Origin: Panopea generosa
Lineage: Eukaryota > Mollusca > Bivalvia > Adapedonta > Hiatellidae
DNA length: 64,000 nucleotides
Assembly: GCA_029582155.1 (NCBI GenBank)
Contig: CM055898.1
Location: 21,236,839-21,300,838 of the forward strand
Direction: 5' to 3'
Shown: positions 44,302 through 57,470 of the stretch, piece after piece
How the letters are laid out: each line of letters starts with the position of its first letter
How positions within the stretch are numbered: the stretch's first letter is position 1
The notes under the pieces: generated by a model
Told to the model about the DNA's origin: nothing
The model's input: only the letters and a program-made list of their open reading frames with translations
Database searches by the model: none
Position numbers and translations under genes: made by a program

Positions 44302-46879
44302 AATGAACGTTCACGAAATATGACCTTACATGTAACGAACAAGTCTACGTCAGTCCATGCGTGAGCCCATTGCCTCTCTTTATGTGTTAAGTATGTAAGT
44401 TCATATCACATATCTCGATAATATTATTTAAATATCATCACGCGTGTGGGACCTGTATATATAGTTCTGCTGTGTCAACTTTTGTTACACGAGATATACC
44501 AACGCACGAAGTATTTCGTTATAGAGGAAGTATAAGTATATCAGGTCATAACTTTTGTACAGATGTTACGAATATATGGGCATTTATGCACATATTTTAT
44601 TGTGCAAGCAATAAAAGTGTGAACTAGATATATATATATAGATACAAGCACATTAAGAATGTGCTGTGGCTTAACCTGTATCTAGATGTTATAAATGGCA
44701 TCCAGGGAAGACCTCAGAGTCACATAATCATAAATAGGAGTGAAACCAATGATATTTTAATGTCTTTATCTTGAACTATGTTCATTATAACTGAATCATC
44801 AGTTTTCTGCCATATCAAGAGTAAAGGCAGTATGTAAGGACAGCACGCTACAAATGTGTAAAGATATAACTTTAGTTTAAATTGACAATTTATTTATAAA
44901 TATAATAATACAAATGATCCTTAGTCTAACAATAAATATAACAAAAGTCAATAAATGTTTTGGATAGTTGCAATTTGATTAGGTAGAACAAACATGTTTA
45001 AGTACGGCCTTAAATAAAACAAAATTCTACCACATGTAACCAATATGAAAAACTACCATATTTCGTTATGGTGCAGTTAAGAACAGCAACACCACGCTGG
45101 GTGTCAGAAATCACGTACGTTTTTCTAAGGACATGTCATGCTTTCTTATTAACAAACTTAATTTGGATTTAGCTAGTTTCTGTTTAATGTAATTAAAATC
45201 AAGAATTGACATTCCTAAGGTATACATTATATTCATCAGACCAATAGGACTAAAAGTTGATTTAATTTTAAATTATCTATGAAGGATATGGCATTGTCTC
45301 AGTGTCACCAAAATATACGAGTAATTACATGGTAATTAGTTTTATTAGTTGACTGAAGGAAGACGCACATATACATGAATCTGTGTACAACCGCCGTCAT
45401 TTCGCACGTTACTGACGAAGTTTCTCACTTAATGTGTTTGTACCGAGCTGAACTCGAACCCACGACCTCAGTGGACAGAGGTTAGCAACCACATTTGAGT
45501 GGTCAGTTACTGTCGCTTGGGGAACCTTAATTTTATTCATGGCGCGCCAATCTCGCTCTTTCCTCCGTCACCAATCATTTCATATAAAGGCTACAAATTT
45601 AAAGTATAAATTTCAACCTTTTTTGAGAGGCTATCTAACATACAAATGGTTAAGCAGAAACAAGTGACATAACTGCATACCGGACGAATAATGAAACGTG
45701 CATTTCATATAAGGGCTACACCGTATACACATACAAATGGCTAACTAGAAACAAGAGACACAACTATGTAGTAATATCTAGATGGAGTAAGGACATATAT
45801 GAAAATGAGCACGTGTGTACGTGTACGCCAATAAGTGTTTACTTATAAACGAAATAATATTTTAACATTTAACCAGAAATATCCTGCCAAACGAATTAGA
45901 TAATCATAAAACCCATGCATGCATGTATGTGTAATTTCTGATAATTAAAACATACACTTATATAGTCATTCAATTTCACCTGGAGGTAATTTAGCTTACA
46001 TACGAAAACTCAAATGTTTAAAATGAATTAATGAGTTTAATAACCTATTTGAGAGTGAACACATGTGTAAAGTTTGTTTAATCCAAGACTCCCCCGTAAC
46101 CAATATTAAGAAATAAGCCTATATGCAAATATGTGACACTTGATAGTTAACAGATGTGAACAGTTTTGGAGGTTCAATTTATTGTTTAGTAGTTACTTAA
46201 ACACCAGCCCAGGGTGACTGATTCTGAGTATAAGCACGTCCATCAAGTAGGAAATAACTGGACAATTTACTTATCTATAGTGTCTGCCTTGAATTCGAAG
46301 TGAGGGGTAAGTGACATTCAGACAGCGCCTCAGATCACTCGGCCACGGAGGACCATTGTAATGTTTTTGGTATATATTCCAACGCTAATATAAGAAATAA
46401 ACTCCATAGTACTATAACTTACTACTTAAGTGGTTATTACCATATGTAATTAATATCCACATGTTATAGCTAATATCAATCCAGGGCTGCGTTCAGTACC
46501 GTTAAATAGCAAATGTGTTCGTAATGCGTTCATATTTGAAGTTGGACCCAGGAATATAAATAAGAGAGTGTTAGCAAACGTTTAAAGGTACTGATCGTAG
46601 CTCTGGTGTGGCTAACTGGATAGCAGGGATCGTAGTCATCAATCTTTCTTGAGAATACTAGTATTCTTAGACTTGAGCTTGAAAATCCAAAATATATCTT
46701 TTTCGTTTACCATGACAGATAGTATGATTGTGAGAGTTTATTTGAGTATATATTAGGTGCACATACATGCTTGCATGTCTTGGTCACAAAAATGGCTTTA
46801 AGTGTGTTTTTCAACATCATTCTTGAGTTGAAGAAGGATATTCTTGAATACCACTCCAGATGACTACTCCCATGACTAT
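44302..46879. other. Intergenic DNA with tRNA-like fragments
   Basis: 45440-45500 (minus) has a B-box-like segment next to 'gaactcgaacccacgacct'. 46305-46360 (minus) has 'ccgtggccgagtgatctgag', an A box of Leu/Ser tRNA type, with 'ttcgaattcaaggc' behind it. Both look like SINE heads. Otherwise nothing recognised. Confidence 0.4.
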
Positions 46880-48559
46880 TGGATTTCATGACGCTACATT
46901 GCTCTGTTTAAAATACATTCTCATATTTTCTTTATATTGGTCATCTTACGTTGGAGGAAAGTTCAAGTTCAGATATTGAACTGTTGAAACAAATGCAAAA
47001 ACATCGATTGACCGAATAAAATGTGATAAATTCCAACATAATAAAATAACAATAAATGCCACTTTGTATTTATATGCTCTTGTTTTGATTTATTGACTTT
47101 CATAAATGCTCCAAAGCAGTTTATCTTCATTTCCTGTACGTTTTTATTTATTTTAGACATCATTTGTTCATAGAATAAAATTGTTGAATAAGGTATCTAT
47201 ATTTTGTATAAAACATGATTGAGGCAACGGTAATACAAGTAATGAATGTAAATGACATATTAAACATTTTCCTAAAATTCTCGTTTTGTGCATGTAGTGT
47301 TCATAGTGTACGACTGTATAAGTTCTATTGAAATAAGTTCCTTTTCTATTACGTTATCGTATTCTTAACAGTACGTTTTAAATCATCAACATCAAATAAA
47401 TTGTTAACCCATACCTAATAGATTATATTATTTCCTAATGTGGTATAAGACTTAAAAATAACGGACTTTTCTCAGTAAGTATATATTATGTCAATTTTGT
47501 GAACATTTTAAAGTAGAATAGAAACATTATACTAGTACATGTGAAATTCGAGTAGAATAAGTACCCAAGATTTTTAATCTGCTTATATAAGATAACATGA
47601 AAACATATATATTAGTTTGACTTTTTCAAACATGTGTTCATGAATTTCAACAAGAATCCAAACGAATATGTACCTGAAGTATTTTTGTCTTCCCATATTA
47701 GATTACATGCAAAAAATCATCGCATTATGTTGCAAATTCTAAGTATATACATTGCGTACATATTAAACATATTAAAATAAGAATAATAATCGAAATAAAA
47801 ATACAACCATTTAGAATGGATACATGAGTTTTTATCAGCTTATAAAGAAATATATCAGTATGTTGTCGGATTTCAGCTTGTTTTACTATCGCCTCTTATT
47901 GGTTTGAGTTTGCGTGCCATGCAGACACGGAAGTTGAGAGACGTTAAGTTTGTAAATTTTATTTTATGTTCTAGTTTAACTATGTAAAAGATAAGAAGTG
48001 GTACATTTGCAATTTTCAAATTGAGTTGATAACAAAAGTGATTGTAATTCCCCTTTCATTAACAACAACGGAATAAAAATCATTTAAAAATGTATAACAA
48101 AATGTGTTAAAGTAGCTAGATGATGCACAAAAGAGTTAACAAAACGGTGGTGTTAAAGCTTAGAAATTTAGAAGATAAAACACTTATAAATGTGAATTAT
48201 AAAGTGAATATAGTTTGTTCGTTTTTCTATATCTTGTTAAATTACTTTTTTTTAATTTTAAATTATTAATTTCATATGCGAAATGAATTTGATACATTTG
48301 TCATTTATTGTTAACATTGATTTGGTATCAATTGTAATTGCAGATGCAGCAATTTAATATATAAAAACTGGATTATTTTTAATAGAATAAAGGCAAGTTT
48401 GTTATTTTTAGGTGTTTTGGTGGGGCGGGGTGTAATTAGCGCACGTTTATAATATAGTTGAACTTACTTCCGTTATGGCAAATTTTTTAAGTATTTTAGA
48501 TGAATGAGTGTTGTGTTGACTATCTCTTGGATTTCAATTTCCAAAACCTGGCCTTTATG

Positions 48560-49018
48560 TAACATTTTGTGTTAATATGTCCTAGTTATCAGGATATCCG
48601 TAAAAGTTTTATTAAATCATATTATTATAAACGGCCAAGTATGATAAAATTCATTGAGTTAATACAAAGTAAGAAGTATTCAGTCTTGTTAAATTTGTGT
48701 AAGTTTATTCATCAAGCTTTTAGTACTCGCAATTCCTTGTACAATCAAAATACATAATATATACATCTATCTTTTTGTGTTGATCTACTCAAGTATTTAT
48801 TTGACAAAGTATTTAAATGTTTAATTTATATTTGTCCAACCTCAAAACCTATTAAAATATATGTATTTAAATAACGTAATTTTCTAATTTAAAAGAATCT
48901 AAAATAATATTGATCTATTATCTATGTGTCATGTGTAACATTTATTATCTGAATTTGTATGTAATGAGAAACATTATATGTTTAAATTACTGAATAAAGA
49001 ATTTGAATCTTAAATCTT
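48560..49018 (+). mobile_element. 5'-truncated LINE insertion (3' end)
   Basis: The frame 48569-48757 (CPSYQDIRKSFIKSYYYKRP, then MIKFIELIQSKK) matches the extreme C-terminus of LINE ORF2 proteins. A ~250-bp 3' UTR follows, ending 'tgaataaagaatttgaatct'. The parallel position in unit B (about 54882) lacks it, so unit A was hit after the units separated. Confidence 0.72.
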
Positions 49019-49096
49019 GTAAGATCATACAATGGCGATATCAAGGGAAATGTGTAAATGATGTACGCGACTGCCCCAAGTAAGGCTTATACCTTT

Positions 49097-49392
49097 TAGG
49101 ACTGGCTCAGCCGGTAACGCAACTCTTTGTCATTACAAGGCACGTGAGTTCGAATCACCACGGCTACAGTCACAGTGATGTGATGATTGGTCATGAATTT
49201 AGTTCTACGGCCATGAGTCTGCTTCCTCTGATTACGAATATGTTAAAAGGTAGTCAATAATTTGCAGTATTTTGCTTAGATATGGAGTGTCTAGTGCAGG
49301 TTGGCCGTCTAACGGAACCCGGGAATGGTGATTAGGTACAGTAACTGTCAATACTGCCAAAAAGGACGTAAAACACCACATGAACAAATTAA
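49097..49392 (+). mobile_element. tRNA-derived SINE, family 4 (in unit A)
   Basis: A box 'tggctcagccggtaacgc', B box 'gagttcgaatcacc', then 'tgattggtcatgaattt' and 'acggccatgagtctgctt'. Also at 54957-55212 and, inverted, 60861-61120. Its position is shared by all three units, so it was present before they were copied. Confidence 0.75.
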
Positions 49393-51233
49393 ACTTTTAC
49401 TTATCCTCACACGTAATTGGCCAATTAAGATTTATTTCGTGAAATTATTCTAATATACATGCTAATCTACATAGAAGCCATTGAAAACTGCTTCAAATGA
49501 GACCATTTTACAGTCAATTGCTTACATGATGATTTGACTGGTTTGTCAATTGAAATTTTTAATAGGGTTTAACGTCATTTTAACACATTTCAGGTTGTAT
49601 ATGGCATATACAGTTATAAATATAGGGGGGACTGCGCCTTAGACCACACGGTCACGCTGGACCCTCATTAACAATCAAATCGAGAGTATATATTTTAAGA
49701 CGGTGGTATTGCTTTTTGTGTATGGGCGCATTTAAAAAATGAAAACGACACTATTTTCTCGAAACCGTTGGGTTTTTTTAAACGCAGAGACCATTACTTG
49801 ATACGCTTACTGCATGCGTAGATATGTTCTTGTCCACTCAGACCCGAGTTGTTTATTGGCTATTTAAAATGTTACGTTTATAGAAGTTATCATTAAAGTA
49901 ATCTGGCTGACCCTAAATGGCTTTTAGATATATCGATTAATATTTGGCAGTTTTACTTTATAAACAAACGTCGTTGGAACATGTGACTATACCCTTTTGA
50001 TAACTTGTAAGATATAAAGCGATACATTATGTTTAAAGGGAATTTGTCATGGTTTTCAAACTTTTAAAATTGGCTAAAACATTTTTTTCTGTTCTGTCCA
50101 AAATAATATATTGAAAAGGGATTTCCTAACTTGGGCTACACACCTAGGTTAGACTAAATTATGTTTAAAATTGCAACGTATTTTGTGACGTATTAAATGA
50201 GTCGCCTGATTTCATTTTGATTTCAATTTGATCTGTTGTACAGGTGTGCACGTAGTGAAATTTGTTTCATCTTTACATGCGAAGGTTGTCAAACAATATT
50301 TAAGAACTGTCTGTTTTTAATGGGGATTTCGTTTCAAGTTTACCACTCCAATTCAAATATTGGTATTTTTTCACGTTTTGACGGATTTGACGGTCAACTG
50401 ACCTCGTGAACAACGCTCAATAGTTAAACCACGCCCCTCTGCTGGTTTTCATGATAACTTCATATACCTAAAATTTAGAAACGTGTGGATTCTCAAATAT
50501 ATTTGTAAATGAAGAACTAAACGCTGCTTAAGCAGAATTAACAGACATATAAGCAATGTATTATATAGGGAATTAAAGGCAACTAACTGAGATTTTTGTG
50601 AACGCTCGCGTATTTAAGCAAAATCTTGCTATGCCTGGTTTTCAATTATCTCAACTTTCGTTCATCTTAGGTACACAAATCAAAATTCTTACACTGCAGA
50701 ATGAAATTCTCATCAAAACAATATCATTTCCAACATTTTGTGTTTAAAATTGTTGAAGTACTTCTGATTATTAAATGTGAATACTTCAGCTTAAATAACA
50801 ACAAAATTATGATAAATTTTACTTCAAACTTCAATACCTTTTATTCAAGCCATTGTGCGTGGTCAAAACATTTAAAGATTTTATGTACAAACAATTTTTT
50901 CTATCCTTCTATTTACGTCCTTGTAAATAATTATTAACGCTACTTTAAAGTTCATTCAAAACACAATTAGATAGTATACAAGTGTATTAACACAAAGGTC
51001 ATGTTACAGTTTGAAAACACATATATGCATTGTAGAGATATCTGAATTAATCATTACCTATTAAAGGGACACATGGACATGTTGGGAAAATGTTAACTGG
51101 ATAAAGAATGTTCCGTTGCTTAGATAATATGGTCCTTTCAACGGCTTGGATTTTGTTTAAAGGCGACGCCTTTACAATTATAACCGAATACATCCTGTAT
51201 TTTTACATAGTTGATCCCTTTTATAGTACAATT

Positions 51234-51448
51234 TGTGGAGCGCATGGTCCAGTGGTGGAGCACCGAACCCATGGTCGGAGAGACGTGGGTTCGATCTTCC
51301 ATCACGGCTATGTGTGGTGTCCTTGAGCAAGACACTTTTTCCGCATATGCTTAGTACTGGTTTTACCCAGGAAGACTTCAGGCGTGATTTTTCCAAGTTA
51401 AAACATTTCACAGTCGAAGTAAAATGAATAAGTTTAAACTTCAAGTAT
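51234..51448 (+). mobile_element. tRNA-derived SINE, family 2 (with B box)
   Basis: 'gcatggtccagtggtggagc' (A box), 'gtgggttcgatcttcc' (B box), and body 'gtggtgtccttgagcaagac'. The same family as 7501-7697. Open frames on both strands across it are artefacts. Confidence 0.7.
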
Positions 51449-51619
51449 AATGCACTTAACTATTATGTAAGCCATCTTTAAACTCCGTTTGCATCAATAT
51501 TTATATTAATTTACCTGTAAAATTTATTTTTTTAATCAGGAAGTGACATATAAAACTTAACAAGTAACCATTAAAAGTTGGGCATTTAAAATACGCATTT
51601 TTGCCAAGACTTCACCAAG

Positions 51620-51790
51620 TTATTAAAGGGGGTGGTAGTGCAGTGAATAAAATGTTGGTAGCTCACGCCAGTGGTTGCGGGTCCGAACCTTGCTCGATCC
51701 TATCCGAAACACTTAGCACTTGTTTTATCCAGAAAACGGACTCGAAGGCGATTCATATAAGCCCTGCGCTTTCTTCGAAATCGAGCTAAA
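51620..51790 (+). mobile_element. tRNA-like head within unit A
   Basis: 'gggtggtagtgcagtgaata' and 'gcgggtccgaacct' resemble tRNA A and B boxes. Matches 57088-57400 in unit B and, inverted, 59310-59480 in unit C. Confidence 0.5.
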
Positions 51791-52557
51791 ATAAAATTTC
51801 AAAAATAGCATTGTCATCCATTTCAACCACAAGTCTTTCGCAATAAAATACAATAAATGAAAAAATGTAAAAGCGATAAATATGAAGTTTTATAGAGCAA
51901 CATAGATTTAAAAGAATGGTTGGCGAGTACCATCCCAAATAAAAGAATACACTTATGGTTTTGGTTTGTCATGACGCTACGTCGCCCTGTTAGAATAAAT
52001 TCTCATATTTTCTGTAAAGTGGCCATCTTACATTAGAGGGAGGTACAACGATGTTCTGATATTTAACTGTTAAAACAAATGAAAAAAAAACATTGCTTGA
52101 CCGAAATAAAAAGGGACATATGCCAACATAATAAAAATAAATGCCACTCTGTATTTATATGTTCTTGTTGTGATGTATTGACTAAGAAATATTCTCCAAA
52201 GCGGTTTATCTCTTGTACGTTTAGATTTATTTATTTCAGTCGAATAAAGTTGTTGAATCATGTGTCTTTATTTTTAAAAAAAATACCTATCTACAAGTTT
52301 ATTCAGCAATTGGCAAAGTTTTACAAAGAAATATGGCGGAGGCAATACATGTTGTAATACACATTACATAACATACATAACACATTTAACAATACATCAA
52401 ATGACTGTTCTTATGCAACTATCATACAGTAAGGGATATTTTTTCTTACTACTAGGACTCCTTCCTTAAATCTTTGTTTTTATAAACATCATTTTCCACT
52501 TTTCAGACGACATGATATGTGTGTAACTTTATTGAGTGTTGGCCAAGATATGCAACC

Positions 52558-52896
52558 TTAATATTTAGTTCGAATATCGTTGTATTTAGTACAACACGGC
52601 ACGAAATGGTATTCCGACTCAAACGCGTTCTGGTTACAAAGTTTAGAAAACCTATAAGCACGATCAACACCATTTAATCGTCCGGTCTCAACTTCCTGGG
52701 AATGCGAGCTTGATATCAGGCATGTAAAATATTTTCGTAGTGAATTGATTAGATAATCGTCAAAACTAAACTGCCGTTTAAGATTAACATAATAATCAAG
52801 TTTCGACGATCTATTTATGAATTTATTCCTTTTGGGGAGTAATTTGATCACGTTAACGTCGTTTAATGAATACATACACTTCGTACCAGCAAACAA
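52558..52896 (-). pseudogene. LINE ORF2 C-terminal fragment in unit B
   Basis: The 112-codon frame ends with SHSQEVETGRLNGVDRAYRF, CNQNAFESEYHFVPCC and YNDIRTKY. This is the SSH-x-L-x-x-E-x-G-R then C-x(n)-E-x-H-F-x-x-x-C then Y-x-x-I-R pattern of LINE C-termini. The 5' part is missing. Opposite orientation to the fragment at 48560. Confidence 0.75.
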
Positions 52897-53879
52897 ATCA
52901 TTTCATATATTTGAGTATCCAAAATTGTTAATAATATGCTTAAACAGTTTGCCCCGCAATGAGGCAAATGTATAAAAGTTATGAATGCAAATGACGGATT
53001 AAAAATGTTTCGTAAAAGTCGCGTTTTGTGCATGTAGTGTAACATCGTAGTGTATAATTATGTTCAAATTATATTGAAATAAATTCCTGTTCTATAACGT
53101 TATCATTTTCTTAACAATATGTGTTAAATCATCAAAAACCCAAACATGCTTAATGTATTATATTATTTCCTAATGCGGTATAAGACTTAGAAACAAAGGA
53201 CTTTGACGTCCTTTTTTTTAATTATATTATGCTATGTGTGCTTTGCATGCTTACTACTTTTCTAAATAAATTACTATTTTCTTTTATTATTCAAGTTTTA
53301 AAATACACCTGTATGATGAGGTAGCCATCCTCAATTGCAATTCCTAAGTATTTACTCGAAGTATATTATACAAATAAAAAAAGAATAGGAGCGTGAAATA
53401 TACGAAAAATATAAGTGTGTATATGATTTTGTATTTAATGTGAATTTATAAAAATCCCGTGTACATTTAAAAAGTAAAATAAAAACCTTATATTAATAAA
53501 GAAAAATGGAGTAGAATAAGTATCCGATTTTTTTTATAATATAAGAAACATAAACATATATTTTAGTTTTTGTTCTTGTTTTTTTTTCAAAAATGTCTTC
53601 GTTAATTCTAACAGCGTCCATTTCATTTTAGACTAGTGTCAACAGCACGTGACCATATCTATCAGTTTCAAAAGTGGTCACGTTACCTTGCCTATTCCAA
53701 GTATTATCTTTGAGTAAATATTTAACTTTGAAAAGATAACTAACTACCAAATAAGAAACGAATATGTACTTGAGGTATTTTATCTGTCCATATCAGAAAA
53801 CATATCCATTACTTTAATTTAGTTTATACTAATTTATTTTATATGAACCACATTCAAGCCCGTTTCCTGAGTACAACCT

Positions 53880-54062
53880 GTACTGAGTGTTTTTGAGATG
53901 CATTGGGTCTAGCTGGTGATCAGGCCCGCAACATCTGGCGTGAACGGTCGACCCTCTATCCACAACACCATCGCCCCGCTTAAAAGTTAGGTGATAGTGG
54001 GGATTGAACCCCAGACCGTTCACGCTAAAATCCCCACTGATAACCACTGCGCCATTTCGCCA
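53880..54062 (-). mobile_element. Dimeric tRNA-like SINE head
   Basis: On the minus strand: 'aaatggcgcagtggttatca' with 'ggggttcaatcccc', followed at once by 'ggggcgatggtgttgtggat' with a weaker 'gcgggcctgatc'. Two tRNA-like units in a row, sharing 'cgtgaacggtc' and 'gaccgttcacgcc', which are complementary to each other. Confidence 0.6.
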
Positions 54063-54956
54063 TTACTTTCACCATTCCAAATGTGGTCGCATCATGTTGC
54101 CATTTCTAAGCATATACACTGAGCACATATTACATAATATTAGACTGAAAATGATAACCGAATTAAAATACAATCAATAAGAATAGATACCTGAGATTTA
54201 ATTAGCTCATGAATAAATATTTAGTACATCAGCATGTAGTCGGATTTCACCTTGTCTCACTATCGGGGATCCCCTTATCGATCGCAGTGGTGGGTTTGTA
54301 TTGACACGGAAGTTGGGAATTGTGATTATGTATACTTTAGTGTTACATTCTAGTTGATAAGAAGTGATCAGAAGTGATAAATTTGACATTTTCAAATGTC
54401 GTTGATGACTGAAGTGATTCTTTTACAACAACGAAATAAAAAAATATACAACAAAAAAGTTATGTTTAAATAAAGCTTACAAGTAAACACATGATTTACA
54501 TTAATTTAAACGCAAATAATTATTATTAATCATTTCTTATAATTACATTTTTAAAATGTAAATTATTCATTTCTTATACGGAATGCATATTATACAGTTG
54601 TCATTTATTGTTAAACTGGATTTGTTTTGTAGTAGAATGAATGCAAGTTTGTGTAATTTTGTTGTTGTTGTTCTGTTGTTGTTATTTTTATTTTGTTGTT
54701 TTTTTTTCGGGGAAGGGGGGTTGTGTGTGGGTGTTTGGGGGTGGGGGGGATGGAACGGTCGTATGGCTATAAAAATAGTTTAACTTTCTTCCGTTATGGC
54801 GGTGTTTTTAAGTATATTAGATGAAGGAGTGGGTGTTTACTATCTCTTGCATTTCAATTTAGATAACCTCTCCTTTATGTAAGATCAAACAACGGCGATA
54901 TCAAGAGAAATGTGTATATGGTGTAAACGACTGTCCCAAGTAAGGCTAATACATTT

Positions 54957-55212
54957 AAGGGTAGCTCAGTCGGTAACGCAACTCTTTGTCATTTCAAGGG
55001 TCGACAGTTCGAATCACCACTGGCAACAGTCCTAGTAATGATTGGTCATGAACTTTGTTCTACGGCTATGAGTCTTCTACCTTTAAATACTGAGATGTTG
55101 AATGCAGAGATATGGTATGTCTTCTGCAGGTAACCCGGGAATAACGATTAGGTACGCTAACAGGCGTTAAGTACTGAAATATTCTTAAAAAAACACCACA
55201 CGAGCAAATCAG
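54957..55212 (+). mobile_element. tRNA-derived SINE, family 4 (in unit B)
   Basis: 'gtagctcagtcggtaacgca' and 'cagttcgaatcacc', followed by the shared body. The best-preserved A box of the three copies. Confidence 0.75.
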
Positions 55213-56739
55213 ATTTTTACGTATCCTCACGCGTAATTGGCCAATTAAGATTTGTTCTCGTGAAGTTATTCTAATATGCATGCGAATGTACGTAGAGGCC
55301 ATTGAAAACTGTTTCAAATAAGACCATTTAATAGTTAGTTGACTACACGATATTTTGACTGATATCCGGTTTTCATTGGTTTATCATTGGCAATCAAGTC
55401 GCGATGTTGTTTTTTTGTGTATGTACGCATTTAAAATATAAAAACGAGTTCTAATAGTGCCAAAAATATTTCTCGACAGAATGGAGAGAACATATGCGAA
55501 ATTTTTATTTCATATACCTGTAGATATAAACTTGTCGACCAACCTTTTTGGATATTTATATCAGTTATCACCGAAGTAACTGGCTGACCCTCATTAGCAT
55601 TTAGATAAAAGTATATCGATTAAAATTCAGCAGTTTTAATTGATAATCAAACGTCGTTGAAATTTGTGGCCCAATCGTTTTGCTAATTTGTAAAACATAA
55701 AAATAAGTTTAAATTAAACTAAAGACACGTATGTGTATATTCGAGAGCGTCATGTGCAGTACCAAGAACGTACATATACAGTGCAAATACAGTACTTTGT
55801 TAAGTATATCATTTTAAGAAATCGTGTTAATTGAACATGTGTCAATGTTGCCGTTTGTCACTTTATTAGTACAAGTACTTGCACTAGACCCTGTGACCCC
55901 GTTGACTACGCTTAATAGTTAAACCACGCCCCTCCGCCACTTTTCTTGATAACTTAATATACTACTTAAAATTAAAAACATGTGCATCTCAAATGTATTT
56001 GTAAATAAAGAAAAGTAGACAGTAATCTAACAAGAATTAAACGCAGCTTTAGCAGTCATAACAAACATATAAATAGTTAATGTTGTACGTAATTACACGT
56101 ACATATTAATAAGTCAAATGCTTCCTGTTTCACATTTAACTAAACGGAATAGAATTTTTTAAAAAAGGAATCAGATATTGGTCTGGTATTCGTTTTTCGT
56201 CTGTCGATAATTAAGGGTTTATCTGCTCAATATTGGAGACTTGGCAGGTTGTGGTTAGGGTTAGCTCAGTGTCGAATATAAAAACAAAACACTATACACG
56301 ATAATCAAACAATTCTAGTCTGCCCATATAAATGTGTTAACACTGAAATGCAACGCACGACAAAAAGGTGTGTTGTTTATGAATTCTTCATATATACTGT
56401 GAGTCTAAAATAATAGTTTTACTACACTGAATATTCGGCAGTTTTTGCTGCCTTAAGTTCACTCAAAACACAATGTCATGTTACAGTCTGAAAACAAATA
56501 TATGCAATCTAGAGATATCTGAACTAAGCATCGCCTATTAAAGGGATACACGGACATGTTGGAAAAAATGTTTACTGGAAAAGTAAAAGTAAAGTGTTCT
56601 TGTTGTTTTTTTTTCATTATAGTGTCACCAATATTGAAAGGACCAGCTGAAAAACATTTATGCTGTATACTATAACTTCCCGAAACATTCTTTGCTAAAC
56701 TAGCTGTTATATAAGCAACCGGCCGCATCAGATAAAAAC

Positions 56740-56815
56740 TTGATTCTACCGGGATTCGAACCTTCGACATTTCGCGTCCTAGTTGTACGCTTTAATCACC
56801 AGACCACTGAACACT
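56740..56815 (-). mobile_element. tRNA-like head in unit B
   Basis: Minus strand 'gtggtctggtgattaaagcg' (A box) and 'aaggttcgaatcccgg' (B box). The inverted partner in unit C is 59762-59825. Confidence 0.55.
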
Positions 56816-57185
56816 TAATAGAATTTTCCGTTAAAGGAAGAATGTGGTCCATTAAACGGCTTGACTTTTGTTTAAAGGCCACGCGTTAAACGGCATATAA
56901 CCATGTACATCCTCAAAATTTATAATTTGACATATAAGCTCATCTTACAGCTCCGTTTGTGTCGTTATGTTAATTTATCTGTAAAACTTATTAATCAAGA
57001 AGTGACACTTAAAACTTAAGCAGTAAACATTAAAAAAGAAAGTGCATTTAAGATACAAATTCACATAAGACTTAAGCATAGTGATTACACGGGGTGATAG
57101 TACAGTGGATATATTGTTGGCAGCTCACGCCAGACGTCCCGGGTTCGATCCCACACTCGATCAGATGGCCTCTCATAAAATAAAA

Positions 57186-57330
57186 TCCTCAGTACTGGTT
57201 CTACACAGGAAAAATCCTCAGTACTGGTTCTACCCAGGAAAAGGACTCAGTACTGGTTCTACACAGGAAAAGGACTCAGTACTGGTTCTACACAGGAAAA
57301 GGACTCAGTACTGGTTCTACACAGGAAACC
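57186..57330. repeat. 29-bp tandem repeat, about 5 copies
   Basis: 'ctcagtactggttctacaca' with 'ggaaaagga' repeats exactly at 29-bp steps (57243, 57272, 57301). Unit A has no such array at its parallel position. The 100-codon frame across it is an artefact. Confidence 0.92.
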
Positions 57331-57470
57331 GGGGACTCGAGATGGATTCATATAGTTTTCTAATTTTTTCGAAATCGAGCTAACACAAGTTTTAAGTATA
57401 GGCATCCGTTTCGATTACCACTACATGTCCTTCACAATAAAATGGAAACACTAGAGCAACATAGATTTAT

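Larger units (their letters stand above)
46880..51913 (+). repeat. Composite ~5 kb repeat, unit A
   Basis: Runs parallel to 51960-57470. Shared landmarks in the same order: 'catgacgctac', 'ataaatgccactttgtattt', 'tcgttttgtgcatgtagtgt', 'ttatttcctaatgtggtata', 'cttccgttatggc', a SINE head, 'cgtaattggccaattaagat', 'aagccattgaaaactgcttc', 'atatcgattaatatttggca', 'gtagagatatctgaatta', 'ttcttcgaaatcgagctaa' and 'gagcaacatagattta'. No gene inside. Confidence 0.8.
51960..57470 (+). repeat. Composite ~5.5 kb repeat, unit B (direct copy of A)
   Basis: Directly follows unit A in the same orientation, diverged by many substitutions and indels. It carries a LINE fragment and a dimeric tRNA-like block not seen at the same place in A. 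Its right part (54050-57340) also matches unit C inverted. Confidence 0.8.

Noticed and set aside
44160-44342. 60-codon minus-strand open frame
   Set aside because: Lies across the palindrome and its (TA)n centre; no motif.
57081-57383. 100-codon plus-strand open frame with repeating STGSTQ/QYWFYTG peptides
   Set aside because: Comes from the 29-bp tandem repeat in a SINE-like region.
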